Positions 40,217 to 50,109 of a stretch of 64,000 nucleotides of DNA are shown piece by piece. The notes under the pieces were generated by a model. The model saw only the letters and a program-made list of their open reading frames with translations, had not been told where the DNA came from and did no database searches. Every line of letters starts with the position of its first letter. Position 1 is the first letter of the stretch. The stretch comes from Olsenella porci (GTDB taxonomy: Bacteria > Actinomycetota > Coriobacteriia > Coriobacteriales > Atopobiaceae), in the NCBI RefSeq assembly GCF_009695875.1, contig NZ_VUNC01000009.1, positions 1 to 64,000 on the forward strand. The letters run 5' to 3'. The position numbers and the translations under genes were made by a program.

Positions 40217-41452
40217 TCACGACCCCGAGATTCCCATGTAACGCAACATGCCATCTGCCGCCAGCTTGGCGCCAGCGACCGCATGCACGACGGTCTTTGG
40301 CCCCGTGACGACGTCACCCGCCCCAAAGACGCCCGGCACCGTTGTCATGCCGTTCTCGTCCACCCTGAGCGTCCCGCCGTCGGTGGCCTCGAGGCCCCTC
40401 GTCGTCAGCAGCAGTTTGTTCTTTGGGACCTGCGACACGCAGAATATGGTCGTATCGGCGTCAAAGTGGACCGTCTCGTCGCCCATGCCCGCGAAGGAGC
40501 CGTCCTCCGCAAGGATCGAGCGCTTGAAGACGGGACCGCCCTCGTCCACCGCCACCACCGAGAGGCCGTATTCAATCTGCGCCCCATCGAGCTCGGCAAA
40601 CTCCACCTCGTCGGAGGAGGCCGAGACGCCGCCCCAGTTGGAGAAGAGGGTCACGTGGCGGGCACCCTTCCTCAGTGCAGTCCGGGCCACGTCCATGGCG
40701 ACGTTGCCAACGCCGATCACGGCGACGTTGCGACCGGTCTCGCAGTCGTCTGGGTTCACCAAGTAGTCGATGCCAAAGAAGACGTTGCCCCGCGCCTGCC
40801 CCCTGATGCCCAGGGTGCGCGCCCTCCACGCCCCGGTGCCAACGAATACGGCGTCGTATCCGTCTCGCAGCAGGTCCTCGATCTTGAGGGCACCGCCTAT
40901 GGTCGTGGCGGTGCGAATCCGCACGCCAAGCGAGACCAGAAGCTCGCGATATCTCTCCACGTAGCTCTTGGGCAGGCGGAAGTCGGGAATCCCATACTCA
41001 AGGACGCCGCCGATCTTCGGCTTCTGCTCGAACATGGTGACCTCGCAGCCCGCAAGCGCCAGCCTGATCGCGACGACCATGCCTGCGGGGCCAGAGCCCA
41101 CGACGGCGGCAGCCCGGCCATTTGGCGCCGCCTTCGAGGCGACGATGCGATGCATGTCTCGCCCAAGGTAGGACTCCGACACATATGCCTCGATGGACGA
41201 GAAGTGGATTGGGTTGCCCCTCCTGCCCTGCACGCAGTGCCCCTCGCACTGGCTTCCGTGGTTGCAGACGATGGAGCAGATGGCCGACATGGGGTTGTTC
41301 TCGAAGAGGATGGCACCCGCGGTCTCAAGGTCATGCTCCCTGAACAGGCGGATGACCTCGGGTATCGGGGTATGGACCGGGCACCCCTCCTGGCAGAGCG
41401 GACGGCGGCATTGGAGGCAACGGTTTGCTTCCTCGACGATGTGCAGTGACAT
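40217..41452 (-). CDS. GltD-like NAD(P)-dependent flavoprotein oxidoreductase
   Basis: A 411-residue protein like the small subunit of glutamate synthase and the NfnB/PreT group. The N-terminal Fe-S domain is short (CLQCRRPLCQEGCPVHTPIP and CSIVCNHGSQCEGHC). The FAD-binding motif GSGPAG is near residue 115, the NAD(P)-binding GVGNVAMD near 246 and the second FAD motif FGAGDVVTGP near the C-terminus. No large subunit is adjacent, so it probably acts alone or with a partner elsewhere to pass electrons between NAD(P)H and an acceptor. Confidence 0.88.
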   Translation of the reverse strand: MSLHIVEEANRCLQCRRPLCQEGCPVHTPIPEVIRLFREHDLETAGAILFENNPMSAICSIVCNHGSQCEGHCVQGRRGNPIHFSSIEAYVSESYLGRDMHRIVASKAAPNGRAAAVVGSGPAGMVVAIRLALAGCEVTMFEQKPKIGGVLEYGIPDFRLPKSYVERYRELLVSLGVRIRTATTIGGALKIEDLLRDGYDAVFVGTGAWRARTLGIRGQARGNVFFGIDYLVNPDDCETGRNVAVIGVGNVAMDVARTALRKGARHVTLFSNWGGVSASSDEVEFAELDGAQIEYGLSVVAVDEGGPVFKRSILAEDGSFAGMGDETVHFDADTTIFCVSQVPKNKLLLTTRGLEATDGGTLRVDENGMTTVPGVFGAGDVVTGPKTVVHAVAGAKLAADGMLRYMGISGS

Positions 41453-41628
41453 GTACTCCCTCTTCCGCGACGACCAAGGGTAACTTCATCAAATGTGGCA
41501 CTAGGTGCAGCCCGTCCGATGGTACCTGTCCCCCACCCCGTTTGCCACGGCGCCTCCGTGTGCGTCGCACACGCGACGCTCACCGGCGGATGCGGTGCAG
41601 GGGACAGCATGAAGCCGCGCGTCACGCC

Positions 41629-42960
41629 TCAGCTCGCATAGTCGTCGTAGTCGTCGTAGTCTCCGTTGAGGTAGTCGTCCAGCTCCTCCTCGACGAACCT
41701 GGACTTGCGATTCTGGTACTTGGGACGAAGCCTCGTCTTGGTCTTCTCGGGCTTACGATCGTTCTTCTTGTTGTGACGCCTGCGTGGGGCGGGAAGCGGA
41801 GCATGCGTCGTCACTATCGACTTCACATGCTCCTCTCGCTTGGAGCCGTCGGGGTCGGTGTAGGCGATGCTCATCCGGTCGGCAAGCTCGTCCACCTGTT
41901 CCTTGGTCCAGCATGTCTCCTCCCTGCCCTCGATCATGCGGATGACGTCGACGATGTTCTGCGGGCTCTCGCTCGTCGTGGCAACGTACGCGCCCCCAAT
42001 GCCCTGGGATGCGCTCATCTCGAAGCCGCAGCTGTTTGCATAGGCCGTCACATTGAAGACGTGGCCTTCCGGAACAAAGCCAGCCAGCTCCTCCTCCAGA
42101 GCCCTCACATGTCCCGCGTTCTGGGCTACCCCCTTGTCGACCGCCCTCTTGTCCGTCAGGGGCTGCCCATTCTCCCCGACACGTGTCGTGATGACCGAAT
42201 AACCGTCCTGATAACTATCGGGTCGCACCTCTATGAGACAATACAGGCTCTTGACCTCAATCGAGTACAGTCCGTGGGTTGTGAGAAGGGCTATGTCAAT
42301 CTCGTCGGTACATTCGATTCCGGCTTTTCCCCGCGACCTTAGGCGCTGCTTCGTCGGGATATAGAGATGCCACAGGAGACGTGCGGGACCGAGTTCGCCA
42401 GCATCGATTGCTTCCTCCAGAAGGCTGAACACGACGTATTCTCCGTATACGCCACGCTTCCAGGTGTTGTCCCTGTGAACGCGCATGTGGAAGATGCCAT
42501 CCTGGTCGTAATAGGGTTTCCCGAAGGGGTTGCTTGCGTTCACCTTGGGATCAGACGTGTTGACACGCAGGAAGCACCGTGACTGCCTAAACCACTCGCT
42601 CGCGTAGTAGCGGTCGAAGGGGAAGCCCCTCTTGTGGCTGAGCTCTGCAATTTTCTCCCTGAGCTGCTGGGTGTTGGGCGTAAGCTCGTCAATCGCTCGG
42701 CGCGAGGGAAGGAGGGGGAGGTTCTTGAGCATCCCCCAGCGATTGTTTTTCCTGATCGCCATATTCAGTTGTCTCTGGAGCTTTGAAAGCTCGCTCTCGA
42801 ACGCACGCCGTTGCGTTGCGAGTTCCCTCGCCCGGGCGTCGTAGGCCTTCGGCGTCAGTGGCGCCCCGCAGTTGGGACATGCCTCCCCGCTGTACTTGAT
42901 GGGGACCTTCTGCAGACAGTTCCAGCAGGTAATGCGCGTCCTAGGTTTCTTACTGCCCAT
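41629..42960 (-). CDS. NERD-domain protein with N-terminal zinc ribbon
   Basis: A 443-residue protein. The N-terminal zinc ribbon (CWNCLQKV...CPNCGAPL) is followed by a coiled coil (about 55-75). A NERD nuclease-related domain lies at about 165-300, with GVYGEYVVFSLLEE, then TDEIDIALLTTHGLYSIEVKS containing the D...E-x-K residues of the PD-(D/E)XK fold. The acidic tail (EEELDDYLNGDYDDYDDYAS) is preceded by a very basic stretch. The ATG at 42960 is preferred to one two codons earlier because of its spacing to AAAGGCGG. NERD proteins are thought to process DNA; the role here is unknown. Confidence 0.82.
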   Translation of the reverse strand: MGSKKPRTRITCWNCLQKVPIKYSGEACPNCGAPLTPKAYDARARELATQRRAFESELSKLQRQLNMAIRKNNRWGMLKNLPLLPSRRAIDELTPNTQQLREKIAELSHKRGFPFDRYYASEWFRQSRCFLRVNTSDPKVNASNPFGKPYYDQDGIFHMRVHRDNTWKRGVYGEYVVFSLLEEAIDAGELGPARLLWHLYIPTKQRLRSRGKAGIECTDEIDIALLTTHGLYSIEVKSLYCLIEVRPDSYQDGYSVITTRVGENGQPLTDKRAVDKGVAQNAGHVRALEEELAGFVPEGHVFNVTAYANSCGFEMSASQGIGGAYVATTSESPQNIVDVIRMIEGREETCWTKEQVDELADRMSIAYTDPDGSKREEHVKSIVTTHAPLPAPRRRHNKKNDRKPEKTKTRLRPKYQNRKSRFVEEELDDYLNGDYDDYDDYAS

Positions 42961-43052
42961 GACCATCCGCCTTTCCCTAGACTACGGGCGGCTTGAGCAT
43001 ACGAGGGACCCCGGACAAAAATGCGATGTGCAGGCGGCCTCAATCTGGACAT

Positions 43053-43242
43053 GCTTAACATTTCCCTGCCTAGCGTGGATTGGGGGCCGAATGCTTAGCC
43101 TCCCTATCCCTCGTGGGGATTTCGGTGCCTGATGCTTAATCCTCCTAGCCCTCGTGGGAGCTACGTGGCGGAAAACCATACGAGGCTGGGAATCATTTAG
43201 CATGACACGGTCGAATCCGCACGAGGCCGGGGAACTCTAAGC
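43053..43242. repeat. Convergent array of GCTTAG...CTAGCCCTCGTG repeats, site 2
   Basis: Three right-pointing copies start at 43053 (slightly rearranged), 43093 and 43134. Two left-pointing copies end at 43201 and 43242. Spacings are 40, 41 and 41 bp. The sequence is the same family as 29107-29382. It fills the gap between the NERD gene and the GGDEF/EAL gene. Confidence 0.85.
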
Positions 43243-43248
43243 CAGGCC

Positions 43249-46200
43249 CTACCTGTCCCCTCTCCTCCTGCGGAAGCTGTGTCCCTTGTCCTGATACATG
43301 TTCATGTCTGCCTTCGTGAGGAGCGCGTCGAAGTCGGTCACCTTCCCGCGGATGCTCGAGAACCCGATCGCCATGCTGATGCCGTTGTTTTCCGCGCTCT
43401 TCCGCATGTGCCGGATCAGCAGGAGGATGTCGCGCTCCTCCAGGTCTTCCGTAATCACGACGAACTCGTCCCCGCCGGTCCGGAATACGTAGCCCTCCCC
43501 CGCACATTCCCGGAGGACCCGTGCGGTCTCGCTGATCAGAATGTCACCGGCATGGTGGCCCTTCGTGTCGTTTGTGTTCTTCAGGCCATTCAGGTCGATC
43601 GATATCACGCCTAGCACGCCGTCGCCCCGCCACTCCCGGACCCGGCGCTCCAGTGCCCGTCGATTTCCGGCACCGGTCAGCTGGTCGATCATGCTCTGCC
43701 TCTCGAGTTCGTGCAGGCTGTTCCTGTTGCGGATCATCACTGCGATGAAGTCCGTCAGCGTCTTGTACAGGGCGCTGCCCGTCTTAAAGCTCTCCTCCGA
43801 CGGGTTGACGACCAAGGTAAAGCCCTCCCTCTGGTTTTGGAGCAGCAACTGTCCCGAGACAAAGCTCCTGACCCCATGGATCCTGAACGAGAAGCCCGGG
43901 TGCTCCCTCTGGAACGCCTCCATGTCGCTGACCATGACCAGCCGCTCGGAGACAAACTTTGCGTACAGCGTCCGCAGCTCCATCCGCGGGATGCTCTGCA
44001 ACTCCTCCTTCAGGGGGATAACGCCCGGAGCCGTCCACTCGTAGGTGGCGCTGACGGTGTTGTCGCCCCTCTCCTCGAAGACCAGGAACCGCTCTGGCTG
44101 CATGTTCTCGGCGATGCACGAGATGGTGCTCTCGATTCCCTTCTCGGGGTCAGCCTCTTGCATCCCGCGGGAGATGGCATCGCTCGCACGCATCTCCTGG
44201 TAGACCCGCTCGTGGTCCCTTGACAAGGTGTGGAGGTACTCATCCAGGTTGAAGGCGACCGTGAGCTTGAGGGTGCGCTTCTCCCACGTGGTCAGGAAGG
44301 AACGCATCAGCAGGCTCTCTCCGGTCTTGTTGTTTGTGTGGGATACAGGGAGCGCACGGTCCATCCGCAGCATCGCATTTGGGCAGTCCCTGCATGGGGC
44401 ATCATAGCCTTCGAGGTCCTTGTAGCAGAGACGTCCCTTCAGGCTTCCTGTCCCAATTCCAACGTCCTTGCGCGCGGCAGGATTCAGGTATACCAACTCA
44501 TACGTCTTTGGATCGCTGATGACGACCCGCTCCGGCAGGTTGTCCAGCACCTCCCTCCTGACGAAGATGCGATCCCCAGTGTAGGGCTTGTCTCCGTAGG
44601 CTTCACTCTCGGCACTGCTCAGCCGCCGAGTCATGAGCTGGAGCATCTCGTCGAGGCTCATCACCTCCGAGCCGTACGCGACCGCATGCATCAGCACGGG
44701 CATCGTCTGGATTCCCGTCCGTCTCCACAGTGACGGAAGGGCCTCCGAGACCGTCTGGAGCCTCTCCTCGATCTTCCCCACATGCTTCCTCTGGCAGAAG
44801 CAGAGGAAGCAGCAGAGCCCAATTCGCGCGACCGCCCAACCGGGAGTCAGCGACTTTCTAAGCAAGGAGGAAATCTTCGCGAGAATCACTTGTGCATCGT
44901 CGGCACTCTTCTGCATCACCTCGGCAAAGGCGGGGACGTCAATCAACAGTCCCACGTAATCCAGCCCCTTCAGGCGATACTGGTCCGCAAGGATCAGCCC
45001 TGGCTCAATAGCCCCCCTGAAGCTGAGGAACCCGGTCTCGTGGTCGACGAGCCCCAGGCGGGATTCCTCGTCCTTGTCGTCGGACTCGTTCCCGCGAACC
45101 ATGCTCAGCGTCCCGACAATCTCCTTCTCCTGATACCAGGGAACCCGCGTGACCTGGACTTCTCGGAGCCTCCCTTCCGACAAGGCCAGCTCTTCGGTGC
45201 CGATGGCATGCGTCAAGTCGCTCGATGTGCCGTCCTCGTGCGGGACATCCCCCGCATTACCCAGGCGGCAGCCGAGCTCCTCCTCGGTTTTCCCCAGATA
45301 CTGCGCCTCGTCGTCGAAGCCTGCCTTCTGTAGGAGGTTCCTGCTTGCGCCAAGGATCCGCCCCTCCCGGTCCTCCCAGAAGAACGAATACGGAGAGGAG
45401 CCGCTGAGCGCACGGAACAGGCCGCTCTCCTTCTCCAGGGTTTCCGACTGTTTGGTTTTGGCGCCCATGATTCCAAAGGATTTGCAGAACACCGGCAGGA
45501 GCGTGTCTCTGTCGCTCTTCTCCTCCCAGACGTCCTCTCTCTCGCACAGCAGGAAGTTATTGGATTCGCTCTTGTAGATCGACAGCGCCTCGAACACCGC
45601 CCACCGGTAGGTGCCGTCCGCCCTCCGAACGCGAACGACCTCGGCGCGAGAGGTGCTCTCCCCTTCCTTTGCCCCCGCCTCAACGGCCTCGGGGCTGATG
45701 AAGGCGGCAAAGCGCCCCCTGTCATCCGGATAGACCAGCCTCTGGGAGAACAGGCTGATAAACTCGCCGATTCCCAAGGATGACGTCTCCTGGTTCAATT
45801 CCAGATGGCTCGATCGGAGGACCCTGACCTCTCCCTTCCCGCGGTCAAACAGGTAGAAGCCCTCGTACAGCTGAAAAATGTCGCGCAGCGTGCTGTCCAG
45901 CAACTTTGCCTGCCGAATCGCGGAGCTATTGCTGATGTTGTAGATATGCGCCTCTCCAACCCAGTTGTGCTCGTCTCCGGAGATCCAGCGAACGCTGACC
46001 CGCATGTACTGTCCGTTGTCCGAGTACGTCAGGGTCTCCTCCGACCTTGACCGCAGGGCCTTCCCCAAGAGGCGGTTGAACCTGTCTCGCAACGGATATC
46101 TCGCATCCGCAAGATTGGCATTTGCCTCGGCCATATCCAGGGTTCCGGTACTCCTCAGCTCTCTCTTGTAGGCATCGTTCTCGATGAGGAGCTCTATATG

Positions 46201-47961
46201 GGTTCCGTCGAACCTGAAGAGCGCCGTGGGGGAGTCGGAGATGACGTTGACGCTCTCTGCGGCATCCATCAGATGCGCTTCCTCGGAACCCTCAAAACGA
46301 AGGCTCTTGCCTTGTATGAAGGCAAGCGTGTCCTCGTACATCATCGGGTGCCCGTAGTAGTACCCCTGGATCCTTCCGCACCCAATCTTTTTTAGGAACG
46401 CGACCTGTTCCTGCGTCTCCACTCCCTCTGCTAACGTCTGCACGCCAAGCACCCTTGACATCGCCACAACCGAGGTGATGATCTGTCTGCTTCTGTCGTC
46501 AAAGTGACTGAAGAAGCCCATGTCGATCTTGATCACGTCAAAGTGATAGTTGTGAAGCAGGTTCAGCGAGGAATACTCACTCCCAAAGTCATCAATCCAC
46601 ATCTGATAGCCTGCCTGCTGGAACCGCCGGACATTCTCTGCCATGCTCATGCGGTTCCGCATCATGACCCGCTCGGTTATCTCGAAGAAGAGCACCGTCT
46701 TCGGAATCCGGTAGTGGCTCACCGTCTTCTCGATGGTGCCGAGTGGGTCCGCCACATCGAAGTCATAAGCCGAAAGGTTCATGGAGACGGGGAGGAGTGG
46801 TAGGCCGTTGTCCATCCGGTCGCGAACGAGACGCGCAACCTGGTCCAGGACGTATCGGTCAAGACGGTTTATGAGCTGTGCTTCCTCCAACACCGGAACG
46901 AACACCCCGGGGAAAATCATACCGAGCACGGGGTCCTCCCAGCGCGCCAGCGCCTCGAAGCCGCTCAGCTTACCGGTCAGCGTCCGGATCACCGGCTGAA
47001 AGTACACCTTGATGTAGTGCTTCTCAAGCGCCTCGCTAAAGTGTCGCAAGACATAGGTCTTGTTGGCGATGGTCTCTCCCATCGAGGGCTTGTAGAAGGC
47101 AACGCTGACATTTCCGTCCGTCTTTATACTGTCGCAGGCAATCTTTGCCGCGTCGAAACCATGGCGCGGGTCGTCCAGCGTGTCCGCCTCCGAGGGCCTG
47201 TAGACTCCGGCCTTAAGCTGTATTACATCATCGTTGATGTAGCAGTTCACCTCGCTGCAGACGTGCTCCAGCTTTGCCTCCAGGTCGTTTGATGGCAGCA
47301 GCGCCACAAAATGGTCTGCCGTCAGATGTCCGACGAGGGCACCCGGAAAGCAATCGGTGATGATCTCTGCCATTCGCCTTAGGCATCGGTCCCCCTGCCG
47401 CATGCCGTACAGCCAGTTGTATTCCTTGAAGCTGGTGAGGTCAAAACAAACCGAACAGAGCGCGGGCACCGAGGGCTTTGCCGTACAGGCATCAACCTTT
47501 CGCTGCGCCTCCTGAAAGAAGTCGTGCATGCCCAGCACGCCCGTGTTGTCGACACCGGTGTGATCGCTTGCGATCTGCTCCGCGGAGAAGACCATCAGGA
47601 CGTAGGCGCGCCCAAGGGGGGTGTCCCTCAGCGAACCCGCCCCCTCCGCCTTGAGGAAGTGCCCTGCCTTTGTCCGATAGTGGAACGAGAGGGGAAAATG
47701 ATCGGGGTGCTTGCCGGCGACTTCGGCAAGGGGCCTGTAATCCTCCTCCATGAGGTTTCGATAGTTTGATGAGCAGAGTCGCAGAAAGTCCCGGGCATCC
47801 TCGCACTCATAGAGCGACGCCATCTTCTCGTTGGCGAAGGCGATTCTCTCTGTCCCGTCTGCAAGGACGAAGCAGACCCCTCCGTCAAGCAGGTCAAAGT
47901 ATTCTTGGCACTCAGCCTGGACGCGACTCTTCCCAGACGCATTCGCGATGGCCTCAGTCAT
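43249..47961 (-). CDS. Giant PAS/GGDEF/EAL cyclic-di-GMP enzyme
   Basis: A 1570-residue soluble protein without membrane segments. Domains in order: PAS (1-130); degenerate GGDEF (about 160-300, signature replaced by LTADHF); intact EAL phosphodiesterase (about 310-560, with FEALARW, EITER, DDFGSEYSS, EGVET, QGYYYG); three or four PAS-like modules (580-990); a second degenerate GGDEF (about 1000-1150); another PAS and a GAF-like region (1165-1400); and a C-terminal GGDEF with intact FRTGGDEF near residue 1493. It may therefore both make and break c-di-GMP. It is a good candidate controller of the riboswitch-governed pilus operon at 30.4-36.9 kb. Confidence 0.9.
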   Translation of the reverse strand: MTEAIANASGKSRVQAECQEYFDLLDGGVCFVLADGTERIAFANEKMASLYECEDARDFLRLCSSNYRNLMEEDYRPLAEVAGKHPDHFPLSFHYRTKAGHFLKAEGAGSLRDTPLGRAYVLMVFSAEQIASDHTGVDNTGVLGMHDFFQEAQRKVDACTAKPSVPALCSVCFDLTSFKEYNWLYGMRQGDRCLRRMAEIITDCFPGALVGHLTADHFVALLPSNDLEAKLEHVCSEVNCYINDDVIQLKAGVYRPSEADTLDDPRHGFDAAKIACDSIKTDGNVSVAFYKPSMGETIANKTYVLRHFSEALEKHYIKVYFQPVIRTLTGKLSGFEALARWEDPVLGMIFPGVFVPVLEEAQLINRLDRYVLDQVARLVRDRMDNGLPLLPVSMNLSAYDFDVADPLGTIEKTVSHYRIPKTVLFFEITERVMMRNRMSMAENVRRFQQAGYQMWIDDFGSEYSSLNLLHNYHFDVIKIDMGFFSHFDDRSRQIITSVVAMSRVLGVQTLAEGVETQEQVAFLKKIGCGRIQGYYYGHPMMYEDTLAFIQGKSLRFEGSEEAHLMDAAESVNVISDSPTALFRFDGTHIELLIENDAYKRELRSTGTLDMAEANANLADARYPLRDRFNRLLGKALRSRSEETLTYSDNGQYMRVSVRWISGDEHNWVGEAHIYNISNSSAIRQAKLLDSTLRDIFQLYEGFYLFDRGKGEVRVLRSSHLELNQETSSLGIGEFISLFSQRLVYPDDRGRFAAFISPEAVEAGAKEGESTSRAEVVRVRRADGTYRWAVFEALSIYKSESNNFLLCEREDVWEEKSDRDTLLPVFCKSFGIMGAKTKQSETLEKESGLFRALSGSSPYSFFWEDREGRILGASRNLLQKAGFDDEAQYLGKTEEELGCRLGNAGDVPHEDGTSSDLTHAIGTEELALSEGRLREVQVTRVPWYQEKEIVGTLSMVRGNESDDKDEESRLGLVDHETGFLSFRGAIEPGLILADQYRLKGLDYVGLLIDVPAFAEVMQKSADDAQVILAKISSLLRKSLTPGWAVARIGLCCFLCFCQRKHVGKIEERLQTVSEALPSLWRRTGIQTMPVLMHAVAYGSEVMSLDEMLQLMTRRLSSAESEAYGDKPYTGDRIFVRREVLDNLPERVVISDPKTYELVYLNPAARKDVGIGTGSLKGRLCYKDLEGYDAPCRDCPNAMLRMDRALPVSHTNNKTGESLLMRSFLTTWEKRTLKLTVAFNLDEYLHTLSRDHERVYQEMRASDAISRGMQEADPEKGIESTISCIAENMQPERFLVFEERGDNTVSATYEWTAPGVIPLKEELQSIPRMELRTLYAKFVSERLVMVSDMEAFQREHPGFSFRIHGVRSFVSGQLLLQNQREGFTLVVNPSEESFKTGSALYKTLTDFIAVMIRNRNSLHELERQSMIDQLTGAGNRRALERRVREWRGDGVLGVISIDLNGLKNTNDTKGHHAGDILISETARVLRECAGEGYVFRTGGDEFVVITEDLEERDILLLIRHMRKSAENNGISMAIGFSSIRGKVTDFDALLTKADMNMYQDKGHSFRRRRGDR

Positions 47962-48162
47962 ACCCTCACGACCCCATCCATTCAGTCACCAAAGCTTGCC
48001 CAATGGTACTTCGTTACGCTCTCACAATCCGTTCCGTTCGAACTGCATTTGATGACTTTAAGAACGCATTCAGGTCTGGAGGAAGCGCACTGGGCGGACA
48101 AGCTGCCGGGACGAGTCTTGGGCTAGATTCTACGCGCCACTTTGCAAGGGAGCCATCTGTGA

Positions 48163-48193
48163 AAGGGGGGCGCCGCCCGGAGCGGCACCCCCT
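48163..48193 (-). terminator. Terminator of the nitroreductase gene
   Basis: On the minus strand, GGGGGTGCCGC and GCGGCGCCCCCC arms with a CCGG-type loop are followed by CTTTC, about 20 bp after the nitroreductase stop. Confidence 0.7.
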
Positions 48194-48214
48194 ACCCTGC
48201 AGTCGCTCGAGCCG

Positions 48215-49042
48215 TTAGGCACCCGAGACTTCGCCGGAGATGGCAAAGGTGGTCACGTAGTCGGTGGCTTCGGGCGCCTCTATCCCCGGATCCGACTTCA
48301 TGAACGTCCCCACCAGGCCGGCATCCTGGGCGGCAATCTGAAAGTGGCAGGCCGCGATGCCCATGTCGACCTTCTGGATGTCCCCGGTCGACTCCCGCGC
48401 GTACCCCTTGGTCCTGCGCTCGAAGAAGTGGACCCTCCCGCCGTCGACGACAAGTCGCCACGGTTGCTTGTTGGTTGCCGAGGGAGACCAGCGCACCATC
48501 TGGAGCGGCCCCAGGAGGCCGCCCGCCTCTCCCTCGCCAAGGGGATGGCCGAAGTCGCCCCTGAAGAAGAGGGACTCGAACGGGGCCCGCTCGTCAGATT
48601 TCATGTTCCTGCGCATGAGGGACTCGCGCACGGACCTCTTGTCCGCAGCGTAGCCAAGGGGGGTCACGGCGGGCATGACCTCGTCGGAACCCACCCCCAT
48701 GGCCCTCTCGAACGCCTTGCGGTCGATCGTCGCGGCAAGCCACACCGTACCCAGCCCCAGCGACGTGGCGAGAAGGACGAACCGCTCAAACGAGCAGCCA
48801 AAGCCCAGCTCCGCGTCCTCCTGCCTACGGTACTTTGCCGCCACGTACGTGTTGGCACCAACGATCACGGGGCTGGACACGCCGTCGCGCCTGCGGTCGA
48901 GGAACCTGAACGTTATGGGCACGCCAAAGGGGTTGGTGTCCTGCTTGGTGAAGTCCTCGAGCTTCGCCATAATCTCGTCCGGGATGGGTTTGTCGCTGAA
49001 GGTCCGCACGCTCTTGCGCGCCTTGATGGTGCTGGAGTCCAT
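48215..49042 (-). CDS. Nitroreductase-family flavoprotein
   Basis: A 275-residue FMN enzyme of the nitroreductase fold. Family segments are STIKARKSVRTFSDKPIP at the N-terminus (FMN phosphate binding Arg-Ser), LGLGTVWLAATID near 95, RWSPSATNKQPWRLVVD near 180 (second FMN contact) and a Gly-rich C-terminal strand. The order differs slightly from short nitroreductases and matches the longer TM-nitroreductase group. It probably reduces quinones or nitro compounds with NAD(P)H. No operon partner is obvious. Confidence 0.88.
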   Translation of the reverse strand: MDSSTIKARKSVRTFSDKPIPDEIMAKLEDFTKQDTNPFGVPITFRFLDRRRDGVSSPVIVGANTYVAAKYRRQEDAELGFGCSFERFVLLATSLGLGTVWLAATIDRKAFERAMGVGSDEVMPAVTPLGYAADKRSVRESLMRRNMKSDERAPFESLFFRGDFGHPLGEGEAGGLLGPLQMVRWSPSATNKQPWRLVVDGGRVHFFERRTKGYARESTGDIQKVDMGIAACHFQIAAQDAGLVGTFMKSDPGIEAPEATDYVTTFAISGEVSGA

Positions 49043-49098
49043 GTGTTGTGCCCCCTGTTCCTCTCGCCACTACGTGCTTACGCCTTGCCGGAGTGCCC

Positions 49099-50109
49099 CT
49101 AGTCTTGCTCGACGTGCAGGAGGGTCTTGCCCTGGGAGTGGCCGGACCTCACGCGCTCGAGCGCGTCGTTTACCTGGTCGAGCCCGTAGGTGCCGTCGAT
49201 GGAGACCTGCAGCGGACGCTCCGCCGGGAAGAGCTCCCCCACGCGCTCGAGCTGCGCGCCGTCCTCGTGGACGAAGACGAAGTCGTACGTCTGGTCCCTC
49301 TGCGCCGCCATCCTGTCGAACTTGCGGCCGGCGATGCCGAAAAGCGCGCGCTTCACGGGCGAGAGGCCAGAGCGCCTGGCAAAGCGGCCGTTGGGAAGGC
49401 CGCGCAGCGACACGAGGTGCCCGCCGCGCTTGAGCACGCGGAACTCGTCCGGCAGCTCGCGCTCGCCCAGGGTGTCGAGCACGCAGTCGACGTCGTGGAG
49501 CACGTCGACGTAGCGCTGCGCCTTGTAGTCGATGAAGGTGCTGGCGCCGAGCTCGCGGACGCGCCCCTCGTTGCGGGCGCTGCCGTTGGTCGACACCACG
49601 AGCCCCATGCGCGCGGCGATGGGGATGGCCATGGCGCCGAGGCTGCCCGTCCCGCCCGAGATGAAGAGCGTCTGGCCCGCCTTCGCCCCCATGAGCTCGA
49701 GCGCCTGCATGGCGGTGAGCGCCGTGAGGGGCACGCAGGCGGCCTCCCCCATCGATAGGTAGTCGGGCACGACGGCAAGGGCAGACTCGTCCACGGCGGC
49801 GTACTCGGCGAACGCGCCGATCTTGGCGAGCGGCATGCGGCCGTACACGCGGTCGCCGGGCTTGAACTTGCCAGCCGCAGAACCCGCCTTGACGACGGTG
49901 CCCGAGAACTCGTTGCCCATCACGAGCGGCGTGCGGTACGGCACGATGAGGCGCACCTCTCCGCGAACGATCATGTTGTCCAGCGGGTTCACCGCCGCCG
50001 TGTGGATGCGCACGAGGACCTCGTGCGCTGCGAGCTCGGGAACGGGGATGTCGCGCACCGCGAGGGTCGCGCCGCTCTTGCCGTACCTGTCCAGGATCGC
50101 TGCCTTCAT
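49099..50109 (-). CDS. Zinc-independent quinone oxidoreductase (MDR family)
   Basis: A 336-residue medium-chain dehydrogenase. The N-terminal GroES-like part (MKAAILDRYG, then NPLDNMIVRGE and GNEFSGTVVKAG) lacks the zinc Cys cluster. The Rossmann motif is FISGGTGSLGAMA near residue 150. Such enzymes reduce quinones or unsaturated carbonyls with NADPH. The start overlaps the stop of the Rrf2 gene in an ATGA arrangement, so the two are co-translated and the Rrf2 protein is its likely regulator. Confidence 0.9.
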   Translation of the reverse strand: MKAAILDRYGKSGATLAVRDIPVPELAAHEVLVRIHTAAVNPLDNMIVRGEVRLIVPYRTPLVMGNEFSGTVVKAGSAAGKFKPGDRVYGRMPLAKIGAFAEYAAVDESALAVVPDYLSMGEAACVPLTALTAMQALELMGAKAGQTLFISGGTGSLGAMAIPIAARMGLVVSTNGSARNEGRVRELGASTFIDYKAQRYVDVLHDVDCVLDTLGERELPDEFRVLKRGGHLVSLRGLPNGRFARRSGLSPVKRALFGIAGRKFDRMAAQRDQTYDFVFVHEDGAQLERVGELFPAERPLQVSIDGTYGLDQVNDALERVRSGHSQGKTLLHVEQD

